DNA from: Molossus alvarezi
Lineage: Eukaryota > Chordata > Mammalia > Chiroptera > Molossidae
Reading direction: 5' to 3'
Assembly: GCA_037176705.1 (NCBI GenBank)
Contig: CM073886.1
Span: 128,742,001 to 128,806,000, forward strand
DNA length: 64,000 nucleotides
A model generated the notes under the pieces. The model was given only the letters and a program-made list of their open reading frames with translations. It ran no database searches and was not told where the DNA came from. The position numbers and the translations under genes were made by a program. This document shows, in pieces, positions 31,930 through 44,660 of this stretch (within the stretch, counting starts at the first letter, position 1; every line of letters starts with the position of its first letter).

Positions 31930-34025
31930 CCGTCTTTGGGTTGCTTGATTACTTTCTGCTGCGACGAGGTGTTTTACGTTAACTTTGAAGACTTCCTGCA
32001 GTCCAAATCCAAGATCCGTATCTAAATGTCAGCTTATTTAAGAGAAAGTGGCCTCTCCACTTGAACTTTGACTAAAAATGAAAACAAATCAAAGTATATA
32101 AACTGGCCCTAATTTTGCTCATTGTTAAAATGAACCATTCCAGCTTTTCTGTTAGAAAACAAAAACCGTAGTTTGAAATGTTCCAAATGTACAATAGAAA
32201 ATCTTGACTCTTTGTTCTGATGTAAGGGTTTTGGTTTCTGACCTACCACCACCCCCTCTGACCTTTGAGAAATCAGATCACCACGGAGCAGGGAGGAACC
32301 AGGGAGCCTCTTGTACGAGGTTTTATCATTTGCTTTTTAAAAGTAGAATATATATTTTTAAGTAAATTTTTCTATGGAGTCCTGGCTTATAACCAGACAC
32401 AATTAAGGTTGCTTTGGTTTCAAAGGCCAGTGCAGACCCAGGGTGCCACGCAGCCCCATGTGAAGTGCTGGGTGCCAGTGTCGGGGTCTCGCTGCTCTGG
32501 GCAACGTGGGATTTCATGGAGGTGATGGGAAGCCTCCGTGGCTTGTCCGGGAGCAAGGGAACTCTGGGTGAGTGATGTCTGGGGCCGCATCCGAGGCTGT
32601 TCCTATGGCTAGCCGGTTGGCAGGTCACCTCTACCTGCGTATCTCAAAGGCACCCTCTTCATCTTAGTGCTCAATGTGCGCACACTTCTTTCCTCGGGGG
32701 ATTTTTGAGATGCTACAATCAGCTAATGAATGAGAAATATCGGAAAGATAAAGATAATCCAACGTACCAGCATCTGTTTTGTAGCTTCCACACAAGTCCT
32801 AAAACACGAGCTTGCCTATTCTTGATGAGGAGCTAAGACTACACACCGCACGACTACCCAGGAGTGACTGTCAGCCAGGTGATGACGGCACAACTAATGC
32901 AATTACATTTATGACATTTGATAAGAACGGATGCCACATACTGTCCACAAAACAGCTTACAGTTGACTTTTCAAATGTAAACGGAACAGTCTAGCTCTCA
33001 AAAAAACTCAGCCCTTGGGCCTTATAAGTCACGTAAGACACATTAACAGACTGTGGTTGAGCAGGACGTTAAGAAACTTGCTTGTCTGAAATCCTCTTCC
33101 TTTTCCATTGTGTTATGAGTTTGTCCAGATCACAGATCAATGGAAGGAGAAGCTTATCAACAAAGAACTCTGATGTTGGGTGCAAAGCTGAGCTTCATAC
33201 CAGCACTCTCTCAACATGATTCTCTCTCGGATAATTGTCTACTCTTCTCTCTCCTCCCTGTACCTGCCGCCACAATTCCACACACCTAGTTAGGCAGCAT
33301 TTTGGAAATTAAAACAATATAAGGCACGTCACTTACCTAGAATGACAAATGTTAGGAACAGAATTTATTTTAGAGTTACATGAAAGAAGTTTCCAAATAT
33401 TATATCCACAAATATAAAGTACTGTCACAGTTTTTCCTGATGATGTTTATTTTATTTGAGTGTACAGTGAAATGTCAAAATTATCTCTCAGTCATTCTGA
33501 GAGTTTAAAATAAATCCTAATGCAACCAAGGTACCAAATGCTTGTCCCACATAAAATCACAGGAACAGAATTTTAGTGGGTACCTTGGCAAAGCACTTTC
33601 TTGCCTCTAAGTAGTTTTTCTGAGGATAGAATACAGTTTTCTTAATAAGAACTGTCATTTAATAAAATTTCCTCAGGGCATGGGAAAGAATTATGTGCCT
33701 TGGCAGAAGGTATAGATTTAGTAATGGAAAAACCTAATATTTATAAAGCCTAAAATCATTATATATACTACTTAAAAATGGTGATAGAAAGAATATCTCA
33801 GAGTAAAGTCAGCTGTATAGTTAACTTTAAAATATCATGGTCATGATGAATTTTTTAAGCCCATGATTTACCAAAACTATATTCCAATACATTTATCAAC
33901 ATAGTGGATAGCAGCTTACTCCATTTCTAATTTGGCTTATGTATTTATTTCAACCTACCAGTAAAGTCCAATGTGGGCTTTGAGAAGCATTAAGTAGAAA
34001 AGATTCTGAAGGAAAGAAAAAGAGA
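31930..34025. other. Unassigned intergenic sequence
   Basis: No gene or clear repeat. AT-rich and complex at 33300-34000. ORFs are short and unrecognised. Confidence 0.45.
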
Positions 34026-34029
34026 CAAG

Positions 34030-34240
34030 GAAATTCACCGAGCGCCTTACTGTGGTCACACCGCACTTGGCTGTTCATAGTCTTGACATAATTTAGTACC
34101 GGAAACAATCCTAAAGCACAAGACTATCATTCCCATTTTGCAGAGGAGAACAACCCAGTCTCAGAAAGATGAATAACTTGTCCAATGTCATACAGCCAGG
34201 AATCGATCACAGATCTTTCGGACCCTAAATCCCATGTTCC
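34030..34240 (+). repeat. MIR SINE
   Basis: CATTCCCATTTTGCAGAGGA, CTCAGAAAGATGAATAACTTG, TCCAATGTCATACAGCCAGG and CCTAAATCCCATGTTCCTT follow the MIR 3' half in order. Confidence 0.65.
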
Positions 34241-34741
34241 TTCCGTCACCCTGCCGCCAGCCTCCCAGGGGAGGGATAAGAACGAGAAGGGAATTCTGGG
34301 AGAGAGAAAATCAACTAAGCCTCTCTTACAAGTATGCCTATGCCCAGCCTTTTCTGTTCTAACCATTCCTCCATCCATTCGATGAATGATGCATTACTGA
34401 CCACCCACCTACCGTATGATGAACAAGTGAAATAGATGAGAGACGATGAGTAGGTGGTGGCCAGGAGTGACTGATACAAAGTAAACCGAGCAAAGCTGAG
34501 GCAGGTTTTCAGAGAGAGTATAGACTATACTAACCACCAAGTATAAAGAGAATCCACTAAACGGAGTGAATGTGAGGGATGGGAAGGAAGCGGGGGCTGA
34601 GTTCAGAAATACAGGGGAATGGCCACGGGACGGAGGTGGGGAAGTGAGTAGGTAGTAGCTGGTAAGCCAGAGTCAAGTCTTTGATTTTCATGCTGAGATG
34701 GGAAGCCAGTCAATTTTTTTAAGTCGAAGAAGAACATGATT
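34240..34741. other. Unassigned intergenic sequence
   Basis: Ordinary unique-looking sequence; no gene or repeat recognised. Confidence 0.4.
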
Positions 34742-34939
34742 TTTTTAAAATATATTTTTATTGATTTTAGAGAGAGAGGAAGGGAGAGGGAGAGACATAA
34801 ACACTGATCGGCTGCCTCCTGCACACCCCCAGCTGGGGATGGAGGCTGCATCCCGGGCGTGCGCTCTGACCGGCAATCAAACCAGCCACCTCTTGGTGCA
34901 GGGGATGGTGCCCAACCAACTGAGCCGCCCTGGCTGGGC
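34742..34939 (-). repeat. Ves-type SINE, older subfamily
   Basis: Minus strand: GCCCAGCCAGGGCGGCTCAG head, B-box GGTTTGATTGCC, GTGTGCAGGAGGCAGCCGATC, a CT-rich tract and AAAATCAATAAAAATATA. Confidence 0.85.
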
Positions 34940-35394
34940 GAGTGGCGTGATGTTTTTCAAAGAATGTCTCCTGCTGCTTCCTTTGGACTTGACAGATAGA
35001 TGGCAGGGATGGAGCATGCAACTGGTTAGCAAGCGACAGCAAAAATGCAGCCACAAAATGACAGCAGTTTTCCCCAGAGTGATGTTGGCAGAGGTGAAAA
35101 GAAATGACAGAGTCTAGATAGTTGCTTTGAGTGCAGATCAACAGAATTCGTGGGTGTGGGTGTAAGGGAGAGAGGAGGCAAGGGCGATCTCCAGGTCTCC
35201 CCACTGTACAACGGGAAAATGAGGTTGTTAATTACTGAGATAACATATTCCCAGAACAGGAGTTCGGGGAGGGGATAGGGAGGAAGAGGGCAGGAGCCAG
35301 GTAATTTTGTTGCTAATTATTCGTGATGTGGTTTTGCATTTGTTTAGAAAAACTACTTAATGATCAGAAAATTAATGAGTACAATTGCCTCATT

Positions 35395-35545
35395 ATGCTC
35401 TTCTCCTCTTCCATTTTGTACCTAATTCTATCCCTCCATCCTCCAGTCTTCCTTTCTTGTCTCTCTGCTTGTCTCCCTCTCTCCTTGCTTCCTGCTCTCC
35501 TTTCCTCCTTCCTGTCTTCCTCCTTTTCCTTCAGTCTATCTATGC
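35395..35545. repeat. Polypyrimidine low-complexity tract
   Basis: About 150 bp dominated by C and T (CCTTCCTGTCTTCCTCC-like runs). Chance ORFs on both strands come from this bias. Confidence 0.8.
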
Positions 35546-35864
35546 AACTTCCCTCCCTTTGCAGACATCGCTGTGGCCATGACGGGGGAGGACGGAGGGT
35601 TAGGACAGCATTCGGGCACGATGTCACTAAGCATAAGAACAGGAGTAGAGGTGTTTGGGGGAGCTTTCATGCATCTTTTTTAAAAAATTCAGCTAATAGT
35701 CTTGCTCTTGTTAGATAGAAAGTAGGAATTGCAAAGACAATTTCAAAGCTCCTTGTCACCTGTTTCCATGTATATACCACCTCACTTGTTTAGTATATGC
35801 AGTTGCCTGAATTCCAAAGCTAAGTAGGTGGGAGCTACTTTCGGAAAGAATCAAGAGTGTTGCA

Positions 35865-35969
35865 CTCGATGTGTCCCTTTCACATCGATGTTTCCCTCTC
35901 TCTCTTTTCCTCTCTCTCCCTCCCACTCTGTGCCACTCTGTCTGTACAAAAAAAAAAAAAAAAAAAAAA
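35865..35969 (+). repeat. 5'-truncated Ves-type SINE
   Basis: Starts at CTCGATGTGTCCCTTTCACATCG, lacks the tRNA-like head, and ends in a pure A-tail. Flanked by AAGAGTGTTGCA at 35853-35864 and 35970-35981 (part of the second copy overlaps the A-tail), so it inserted already truncated. Confidence 0.9.
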
Positions 35970-35984
35970 AAGAGTGTTGCAAAT

Positions 35985-38531
35985 TCAGTTCTTCTGATTC
36001 TTTTCTACGTGCCATACTCCTAATTATTAATGCTGAAAATTAATGTATCTATTATTAGTATGAAAATGATAACTATGGGGTGTTTTTCTCAATAGACATT
36101 TTCATACTACTTTTTGAATCCTTTTTGGAAACTGTTAGTTTGCTATGCTATATTGCTACACTTATATTGTTCCCTAAATTTAAAAATGTCAAAAAATAAA
36201 TAAAAAAGCGAACAAAGCTAAAAATAACGGGTCTCATGGAAACACATAAAAGTGGAGTCTTTAAAAAAAAATTTTTTTTTTAATGTGAGATGCAGACTAG
36301 AAATCTCATTGGGATCAGTTGATCCCCCAAGGTCAGAGCAGTGCTGGCTCCCCCCCAGGCTCACCCCTGGCCTTTGAGCCCTGTGGGTGTCCGGGGTGTC
36401 CGGGCTCTGACTCAAGCTGTTGCAGACGGGGTGGGAATAGCAAAAACCACACCCCTCTAATTACATGCATCAGCCCTCCAGCTTTGGGATGCCTTCTGAC
36501 ATTCTAGCAAGGGGAGCCACTGAATAATCACAGGGAAAATGCTAATCTGGATGCTGCCGGAGTGCCCCTCATTCTAGCTGCCGGGTGGCCTCTGCAATCT
36601 CCTCTGGTATTGACAGCCTGCCGACCTGCTGTGGCTGTCAAAGCCAAGGTCAAGGCCAAGCGAAGTCAGCAAGCTGTCAACCCCGTGTGGACAGACAGGT
36701 CCCACACTCTGAAGACGATGGGGAAGGCTCCGTAATGGGCAGGAGTGTGGGGCGGAAGCTATGGGTCTTGCCATTAGCGGAAATCTATGAGCTCCCTCTC
36801 TCCGAATGCTCCCCAGGAGAGCAGAGAAGCCAGTACGCCACGAGAGGTCAGCGTTTTATGGACTGACTCCTCTCGCCAACCCTCTCCGGGGCCTTTTTCT
36901 TTTTTTTACACTTTACAGTCTCTTTATTTTTATCACCCACTCTTCATGGGATATACCGGAAGAGCAATGAACCTAACGTCAGAGTTCCCTGAGTAGCGGT
37001 TATGGACGGAGCAATTCTGAGACTTGCTCCGATGTGTTCTAGGATTGAGCAAAGGGGTTCATGTTTCTGGGAGCCAGGGATTTCACTGTGCAAGGAAGGG
37101 GGAAAGCAAAACCCTCCAGGAACGGGAGAGAAGTGCAGGTTTCTGTGCACGCTTCCGATTTCTAAAATTCCTGTGTGTACTGTGCACGTGTGTGCACATG
37201 GTATGCATGGCAGCACACATATCTGTGAGCATGTGTAAGTGTGTGTGTGTGTATTTTCCTAGCCCTGGTTGCTGAAAGGGCCTAGAAGTAAATATATCAC
37301 AATACAAATAAGCGAACAGTGACCAGAAACTATATCACTAACATCATTCCCCACTAACAGGCCTGGGCTGGAGCAGGACCCGAGCAAGACTGGGCCGGAA
37401 CATCCTGTTACAGCAGGGAGCGAGGAAGTGTTCACGGAACGGGGTAGGCCTGTCACAAGGGCATGGATGCCCGAAGAAATGGTCTCGCGGGCAAAACATG
37501 GGTCGCTTTGAGCATCAAAATAATTAAAGACAATAATAAACTATGCATTTAAAAAGGGTAGTTAAGCAGACAGATCAATGGGAGGGTGGAGAGGAAACCG
37601 ACTTACAGGGGACCAGTGCATATGGACTGATAAGCCATTGTTCTGCAGTCATCATTTTCAAGACTGTCGCAGGGGAGAATCATCAATATTTGAGCCCCAA
37701 ATCCACAGGGAAATTCCCATGACCAGTAGAATATTTGCATGATCTTTAAGGTCTCCCTACAGAGCTGCAAAGAAAGTGTAGTCACCACAGCGTGGAGAAA
37801 TCATACACCCCCTCCACCAAAGCTGGGGTCACTGCTGAGGGACAGGGACCCCTGGTCAGCTGCAGGATGTGAGTCCCTGCAGTCTGCACGCAGAGCTCTG
37901 TAAACAGGAGACAGACAAGCCGACATGGTGAAAAGAGGTGACTGTGAATTACGAACATGTAGGTGTTCCTCCTCCCACTTATTCTTACAACATTTCCTTA
38001 AGTCTGAAATTTAATATTAAGGTTGGCATTACTATTTAATGTGTTTTTAATTTTTATTTTAGTCAATTAATTAACTATTTTAAATTATGATAATATGTGT
38101 GGGTTTTTGCATATATAATATATTACATACATACACATATATATTATATTACATATGTGTGTGTATCTATCTATCTATGATACATATATATGTACAAATA
38201 CATTGTTTTTGGATCATTTATCCAAATTGTCAAAAGCAATATTGATATAACAGCATAATAAAGAACATGTTAAATTCAAGTTTTTAATAGTATCAAGTAA
38301 AACTCTCTAAAATGTGATCATTTTATTGAGGTAGAATGTGTTTACTTCTAAAGTAGGAAAGACATAACATGATTATAAGCCATAGGAAAACAATTCAGAG
38401 GTGATGAAAGATTTTAAGAGCAATAGAAAATGAAAGATATTCCATAGATAACTTTAAATGTAACTGGCAAGGGGGTACTCTTTCTTTACTGGGGAGCTTC
38501 ATAAAGCTTATATTATAAAGTCATAATATAA
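35985..38531. other. Unassigned intergenic sequence with AT-rich simple repeats
   Basis: No gene recognised. A short TG/CA-rich stretch lies at about 37165-37255, and TA/TATC low-complexity sequence at about 38090-38200. Confidence 0.45.
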
Positions 38532-38543
38532 ACACAAATGGTG

Positions 38544-38682
38544 CCCTGGCTGGTTTGGCTCAGTGGTTAGAGCACTGGCCCGCAGGCCAAAGAGTCACGG
38601 GTTTCATTCCAGTCAAGGGGGTGCACTTCAGTTGTGGTCTGGTCCCTGGCCCTGGCCAGGGTCGTGCGGGAGGCAGGCAGTC

Positions 38683-38722
<40 letters not shown>

Positions 38723-38780
38723 CCCCCCCCCACTCTATCTGAAAATAAAAGGAACACATATTTTAGGGTGAGGATTATAA
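38544..38780 (+). repeat. Ves-type SINE with expanded (TC)n/poly-C
   Basis: Head GCCCTGGCTGGTTTGGCTCAG (its first G overlaps the target duplication), B-box GTTTCATTCC, GTGCGGGAGGCAGGCAGTCG, then (TC)n at 38685-38719, 11 C, CACTCTATCTGAAAATAAAAG and tail with AGGGTGAGGAT. Flanked by ACACAAATGGTG at 38532-38543 and 38802-38813. Confidence 0.92.
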
Positions 38781-38806
38781 AACACACACACACACACACA
38801 CACACA
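38781..38806. repeat. (AC)13 microsatellite at the SINE 3' junction
   Basis: Pure AC run between the SINE tail and the second target-duplication copy; the pre-integration site has only ACAC. Confidence 0.9.
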
Positions 38807-38819
38807 AATGGTGTTCCTT

Positions 38820-41635
38820 AGATTATAAGAAAAAGACAACTTTGTCTAATGTCGAATGGCATAAAACGTCAGTGCCGTAACAAGGTCCCTTGAAGTGAAC
38901 ATGAGAATGTGAAAAGGTGAATCTGTTTCTTGTTTCAATGGATAAAAATGTTCCCGAGAGCCTGCTCATGCTGAGATGCTTAAATAGGATCAAAGGCCTT
39001 GGGGGGGGGGGTAGAACATTTAGCTTATCTTCGAAGTAAAGCAAAGTAGCTTAAGAAGAATATGGGCAATACTTATAATTAATGGGTTCTCACACTTTCT
39101 ATGCATAAGAATCTCAGACTTTGTAAAATAATGCAGATTTCATTGGATCACATTCAGGCATTTTGACTCATTATTTCTGGTACTGATTGTGGGTAAAATC
39201 ACTTTGAGAAACACTTATCTAAATAGACATGGTTGGCACATCGTAATACTGGACCAATGGCTACCAAATGAAGTAGGCATACTCCAATAATTTCTTGAGT
39301 TTTTCACTATATTTGTCTTTTGTCTTACATCTCCACTCTTCATGGTTTATTAATATACACATGTGTGGATTCCGTTGAGAATGGAACCCTAGTGGTTGGT
39401 GGTGGGAGTTAAAATGTGGTCCCTGGTATATTTGGATCTCAACGGCATGTGTTTTGCTATTTCAGGACAAATAATGACCATATAAATTGGTTACTCAAGT
39501 AAGTAACTTTTAAAATAGTTTGATTTGGATTTGCTATTTTAAAATAAAACAAATTTTTCAATTATTTGGCATTTAACAAGATATTACAAAAATGTGCTTG
39601 ATATTTGAATAATGAGTGAATCAAATATGTACTTCTCTTTGTTTATTGAAGAATACGTTTTCTGACTAAGTTTTACGGCATCACAAATATACCGCCTTAA
39701 CATCACATTTGACTTTCATGGCTAAAGTACCTCTCGGAAAATCATATTTTGGTTCACAGTAAAGATTCATCAGCATTTCAATCTTTGATTTAATTCTTTG
39801 ATAGTCAAAATGTTCTCTTTGAAGAAACCTACTGTTCTTGCATACAACTGTGTCCAAAAATTTACCTGATCTCAACACACACACACACACACTTGGAAGC
39901 ACTTTGTTTTCTTTGTGCACTCTAAGAACCAGTGATAGTTTTTGCACGTGTGTCTCTTCTGTCTCCATCATACCTGTCCTGGGTCATCACTTGGCTTTGG
40001 ATTCCAGCCGCGTCCAGCGTCACACTGTTGGTTTCAGCATCTTCCTGTGTCGCCAGCTTCCTGTGTCGCCGATTTGCTCGGCGCTGTCCTGCTGCAGACA
40101 TCCGGAATTCCCCAAGCACCCACCATGTACACCCGGGAGAAGGAGAGAAGGGGTATTCGAATTCAATTGTTTAGTTTTGTAAATGGTCTGCTCACGAATG
40201 AATGATGTTGTCTTGTGGTTATTTCACTTCTCAATTTGCCCTGTGAGCGTGGGGATGCTGAAGATGAATTTTGGGAAATTAGGACCGCCGGGGTCCAGGT
40301 GGTGGCAAGCACAGCTCCACCTCGCTGCCCTCCCGACGCGGGTCCTCTCCCAGGACTCTGAGACCCAACTGCGACGGCAGAGCTCACATGGGGGGCGGGG
40401 CGCACTGGGTCACCCTGGAGCAGAGCTGCACCCACAGAACTGGGCTGAGGGCGTTGTGCTGAAGTGACCGCGCAGCCTCGGGAAGCCCCTTTCTAGCTCT
40501 AGCCTCATGCAAAGGGGCGCAATAAGGTCTCTCAAAAATAAAGGACAGAGTGACATCAAATCACCAACTTAAATATCGTTACAGTTCATCTCTGAAGAAG
40601 CAGCTTTGGGCAGATCAATGTTCCCTGTGAGGACTCGTGGATTGATTAAGTCAGTCAAGGAACAGTGAATACATCTTTTCTACGTACCCAACATCTCGTG
40701 TGCTACCACAGGTGGTCAAGAGAGTCCAGAGATTCACAGAGCGAGGAGGAAGTACTGTGTACCTGGTTTGGACCTCTGTAAGCTCGGAGGAATTCTCGTC
40801 CTCTTCAGTAGATACTTGATTTACAGGGAAAATAAAGTTTAAATAAATGTTTTCTAGTAAAAAATCCAAGTTGGAGTGTTTCAACATGCCTTTAATAAGT
40901 CCTGTGTTTAACCGAAATCAGTGTTCTGTGCAGGTCACACCAATGAACAGCTATGGAGACATCTCCGCAGTTTAACTGTCCCATGGGAGAGGAAAACACA
41001 GCCCGACACGACTCCAGTGGGAGCCGGGGATGAGCATCTGAATTGCACAGGCCCAGGACCAGCCGAATCGGCCTGTAATTATGAAATCAAGCGTCCACAC
41101 GTAGCCTTGAATCCCACCAGCACAACACAGAAACCACGTACACAAAACCTCAGACAGTGTGATGTGTTACATTCTGCAAGCAGCTCCGGTATAACGGCCC
41201 CCCGGTCACCTCCCACGTGTCACATGAAGAGGTTCTAAAAGAAGCAAATAAAATTACAGTTTACAAAGTGCGCCACAGCCACGAGAAAATGTTTTGATTC
41301 TAAGTTCTGAGGCCTTTTCATCCGAACAAACGCTTCCTTGTTTGGCTGTGCTTAGAACCTTCAGAGCTTCGCAGAAGCTACAAATTGAAAGCTGTTTCTC
41401 ACCCCAGGGCTACTCTCCAGTTTGCGATGGATCGTTTCTCAGTGTCGCTCAGAGTGCGTGTGCATCTGGATGATGCAGCAGAACCACGCTACTCCATTCC
41501 TGTTGAAAACATGTCTACGTGATTGCATGAAATTGTCAGTGGAACTCCTCGGGTATGACCTACTTAATATTATTAATCATTCCCTTGTTAATGGTTATGT
41601 GCACCACAATTATTTATAGGACCAGAGGATATTGC
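38820..41635. other. Unassigned intergenic sequence
   Basis: No gene recognised. A poly-G run (39001-39011) and a short (CA)n at about 39874-39892 are the only simple repeats. About 40000-40460 is somewhat GC-rich, with short ORFs in several frames and no known domain. Confidence 0.45.
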
Positions 41636-41639
41636 AATG

Positions 41640-41960
41640 AAAGAGGCAGGTTGATAACTGTTGTTGGGGAGGGTTGGGGGCTGGGGATGGGGTATGGAGG
41701 GATGTAGCAAAAAGGAAAAACTCACGGACACAAACAACAGTGTGGTGGTTGCCAGGGGAAGGGGCAGTTGGGGGAGGTGGAGGAGGATATAGGGGGGTAC
41801 ATGGTGCTGGAAGGAGACTTGACTTGGGTGGGGTGGTGAGCACACAGTACAGTGTACAGGTGATGTGTCGTGGAATTGCGCACCTAAAACCTGTATAATT
41901 TTGCTAACCAGTGTCACCCAGATGAATTCAATAAAAACATAAATAAATAAATAAGAATAC
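41640..41960 (+). mobile_element. LINE-1 3' end fragment
   Basis: GTGTGGTGGTTGCCAGGGGAAGG-like sequence, a G-rich stretch, TAAAACCTGTATAATTTTGC, AACCAGTGTCACCCAGATGA and ATTCAATAAAAACATAAATAAATAAATAAG match an L1 3' UTR and tail. Confidence 0.75.
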
Positions 41961-44412
41961 ACTGGTGTCTGCCTTGGAAGGTCACGGTCTAGTATGGAGA
42001 CTAAGTCAGAATAAGGCAGGTTATCAATTGTGAGCAAACAGAATGTTCCTCGCAGAAATACAATCGTAAGGGGAAAAATTGTACCATTACATCCACACAA
42101 AAAAATATCTTTGTGAAAGGACAATACGAAGGTTCCCTGAACTTGATTTCTCTCTCAATTGGCCAGAGCTGGGTGGTCCCATCATGCCAGGTACATTGGC
42201 CTGTGGTGTGAGCTCAGGGCCAGATTTGTAGTTCACATAAGGTGTGGGGGTGGAGGTGATGCCGGGGAGAGGCGGGCAGTGATTTCACAGTACGGTTTTT
42301 GTTTTTTTCTCCTATTTACAGTCAATTTAGAGTGAATTAGAAACTACAAAGCCAATCACTGCGGAGTCTCACCAGCAACCTCCCTGGCTGATGTGAGCTC
42401 TGGAAGAGAGACACTTGGAGAGATCTCTGTCCCACGCTGCTGGGAAGGGAGTTGGTGTCCGCTGTGTGACAGTCCTCTTTGGGCCAAAGGTTTACTTGGT
42501 TCTCCACTAACCTCAAAAAGAGCCCCCAAACCCCAGTAGCTCATTTATATCTAGCACTTACAAAGTGTATGCCTGGCATTAATTGCTTTCCAAACATAGG
42601 CCTCACCCACCCTCAACTCCCACATTAGAAATCACCTACGACTAGTTGACACCCATTTAGAAAACAGTTTGGCTAATGGAATCTCCACCCCATTTATGCA
42701 ATCCGTAAGTGATTTTTGACAATCCTATATAATAACACCTTGCTTAGACTTGGATTGCAATACGTTTGATTTTTCTAACATCAACTGTCATCAGCTGAAG
42801 AGAGAGATTTCGCCAAAACCAAAATATTTGTCCTGTAAAATGCACGATGTCTCATTGGAAAGAGAACCCATCGTGTGATTGAAAAGCACTCAATTTGGAA
42901 TCCAAAGATGTACAGTTCCAACGCCGGTCCCCTGTTCCACTAGCTCCTGCGGGCGTTATCTGTAACACGACTCACAGTCGGTGATGGCCACCTTTCTGCA
43001 GGAGGTCCACCACAGCGCACAGATAAAGGCTTTCACAGATTTTATATACTCATTAACCGTATTTTGGGTTACGCTGTGCTAATTTATATATTTTTCTTAC
43101 CATATTCTTCTTATAGTCAAGAACCATCGTCCGCATCCTTGAATCTCCCCGTTGTAGCCAGCACTTGCCTTACCCTTGATGGGAACTCAGTAAACATGCA
43201 GACGTTTTGTATTGTTCGGGTTCAGCCTCTCAAAAAAACCGAAGTTAGCATGTGTGTTAACATGCCATCTTTAAGTCAAAATTTAACATGTGTAATATTG
43301 AGAAATACTTTTAGAGCTTTCGAAATATGATCATTATTACACCTGTTACTATGTTTCGGCTCCATCCACATTCTCTCAGTATTGGCACCTACAATGGTCC
43401 AGTCTGTGCTGTTCAAATAAAGTCTGATTATCCGAAAAGAGAATTCAATGAATAACTTGTACGGTTGAAGAATATATTTTACCAACTAAGCAACTATTAT
43501 CTGTTTATGATTAAACTTAGATTCACTTAAGGAAAGAACCTTTTTTATATAGATATTGATACACAGAGATGGTCTGCCTCTTTTTTGGGCACCTAAGACA
43601 AGTTTTGGAATGTTTGCTAACAATTTGGGCTGTGATGAAAAATCATGAGATCAACACGTAGCTGAGCTGAGCCGCTCAGCCTGGGGGGAGGGGGGGCGTG
43701 TGCGTGTGTGTGTGTGTATGTGTGCGTGTGTGTGCGTGTGTGTGTGGCATGGTGACATGAGAAAATTATAGCTTTGTTTGGGAAAAACAGGGAAAAGTGA
43801 CTGCTTTTGTTCAAGTCTCACTGTCTCAAATCTTCCATCTAAGGCATAGCTCTTTGATTCGCCTGGAAATTCGGAGTCAGAAACGTACAAGCTGTGCTTT
43901 CTGACTGTGTGGGCATGTGACTGGGTCAGCCTCCCTCACGGGCTCAGGCGTGTCCTGTCACCCCCAAGGCCGCCCATACCCTGCCCTGTCATGTCAGGTC
44001 CCCAACACCATTTAGGCTCCTGTGGCTGGGAAATCACTGCCTCTTCAGAGTCCAGATCCCAAAAGCCTGCACCCAAGGGACAGTTCGGATGACGGTAAAG
44101 AAACTGAGGGGAAGTAGTCTGGGCCAAGGAAAATGGCTTGATGTATAACCTGCACATGTGCGGAGCTACGTTTTTGAGCCTCTTGCCCAGGGCTCTGCAA
44201 AGGTTGGGAGAAGACCTGCAGTTTCCCACAGCATCTCCCGCTTCTCCATCCGAGAGGACACGTGTCTCACACTGCTGTTCGTCAGAGACATCGGTGTTGC
44301 CAAACGCTGGGGAAAGGGCATCAATCCATGGAGAAGCTGCCAAAAACTGTGCTAAGCTAAATGAATGCCCCTAAACCAAAGTAAACCTGACAAATGTACT
44401 TTCTTTCTTTCT
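41961..44412. other. Unassigned intergenic sequence with a (GT)n microsatellite
   Basis: No gene recognised. Alternating GT with GCGT variants spans about 43695-43746, preceded by G-runs. Confidence 0.45.
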
Positions 44413-44660
44413 TTTTTTTTTGTAATCCTCACCCGAGGACATTTTTCCATTTTTTGTTCAGATAGAGTGGGAGGGAGAGAGAGGAAGAGAGAAAGAGAGA
44501 AACATCGACGTGAAAGGGACACATCGAGTGGCTGCCACTCGCAAGACCAACCAGGGCCGGGGACAAACCGCAACCAAGGCATGCGCCTTAGTGGGAACTG
44601 AACCCGGGTCTTTCTGGACTGCAGGCCGATGCTCTAACCACTAAGCAAACTGGTCAGGGC
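44413..44660 (-). repeat. Ves-type SINE, full length
   Basis: Minus strand: GCCCTGACCAGTTTGCTTAG head, B-box GGTTCAGTTCC, CACGTCGATGTTTCTCTC, CTCTATCTGAACAAAAAATGG and TGTCCTCGGGTGAGGAT. Confidence 0.92.

Noticed and set aside
40075..40100. REST/NRSF-like half site (GGCGCTGTCC followed by TGCTGCAG)
   Set aside because: The left half is good, but the right half is shifted and differs from the canonical 21-bp element; too weak to list.
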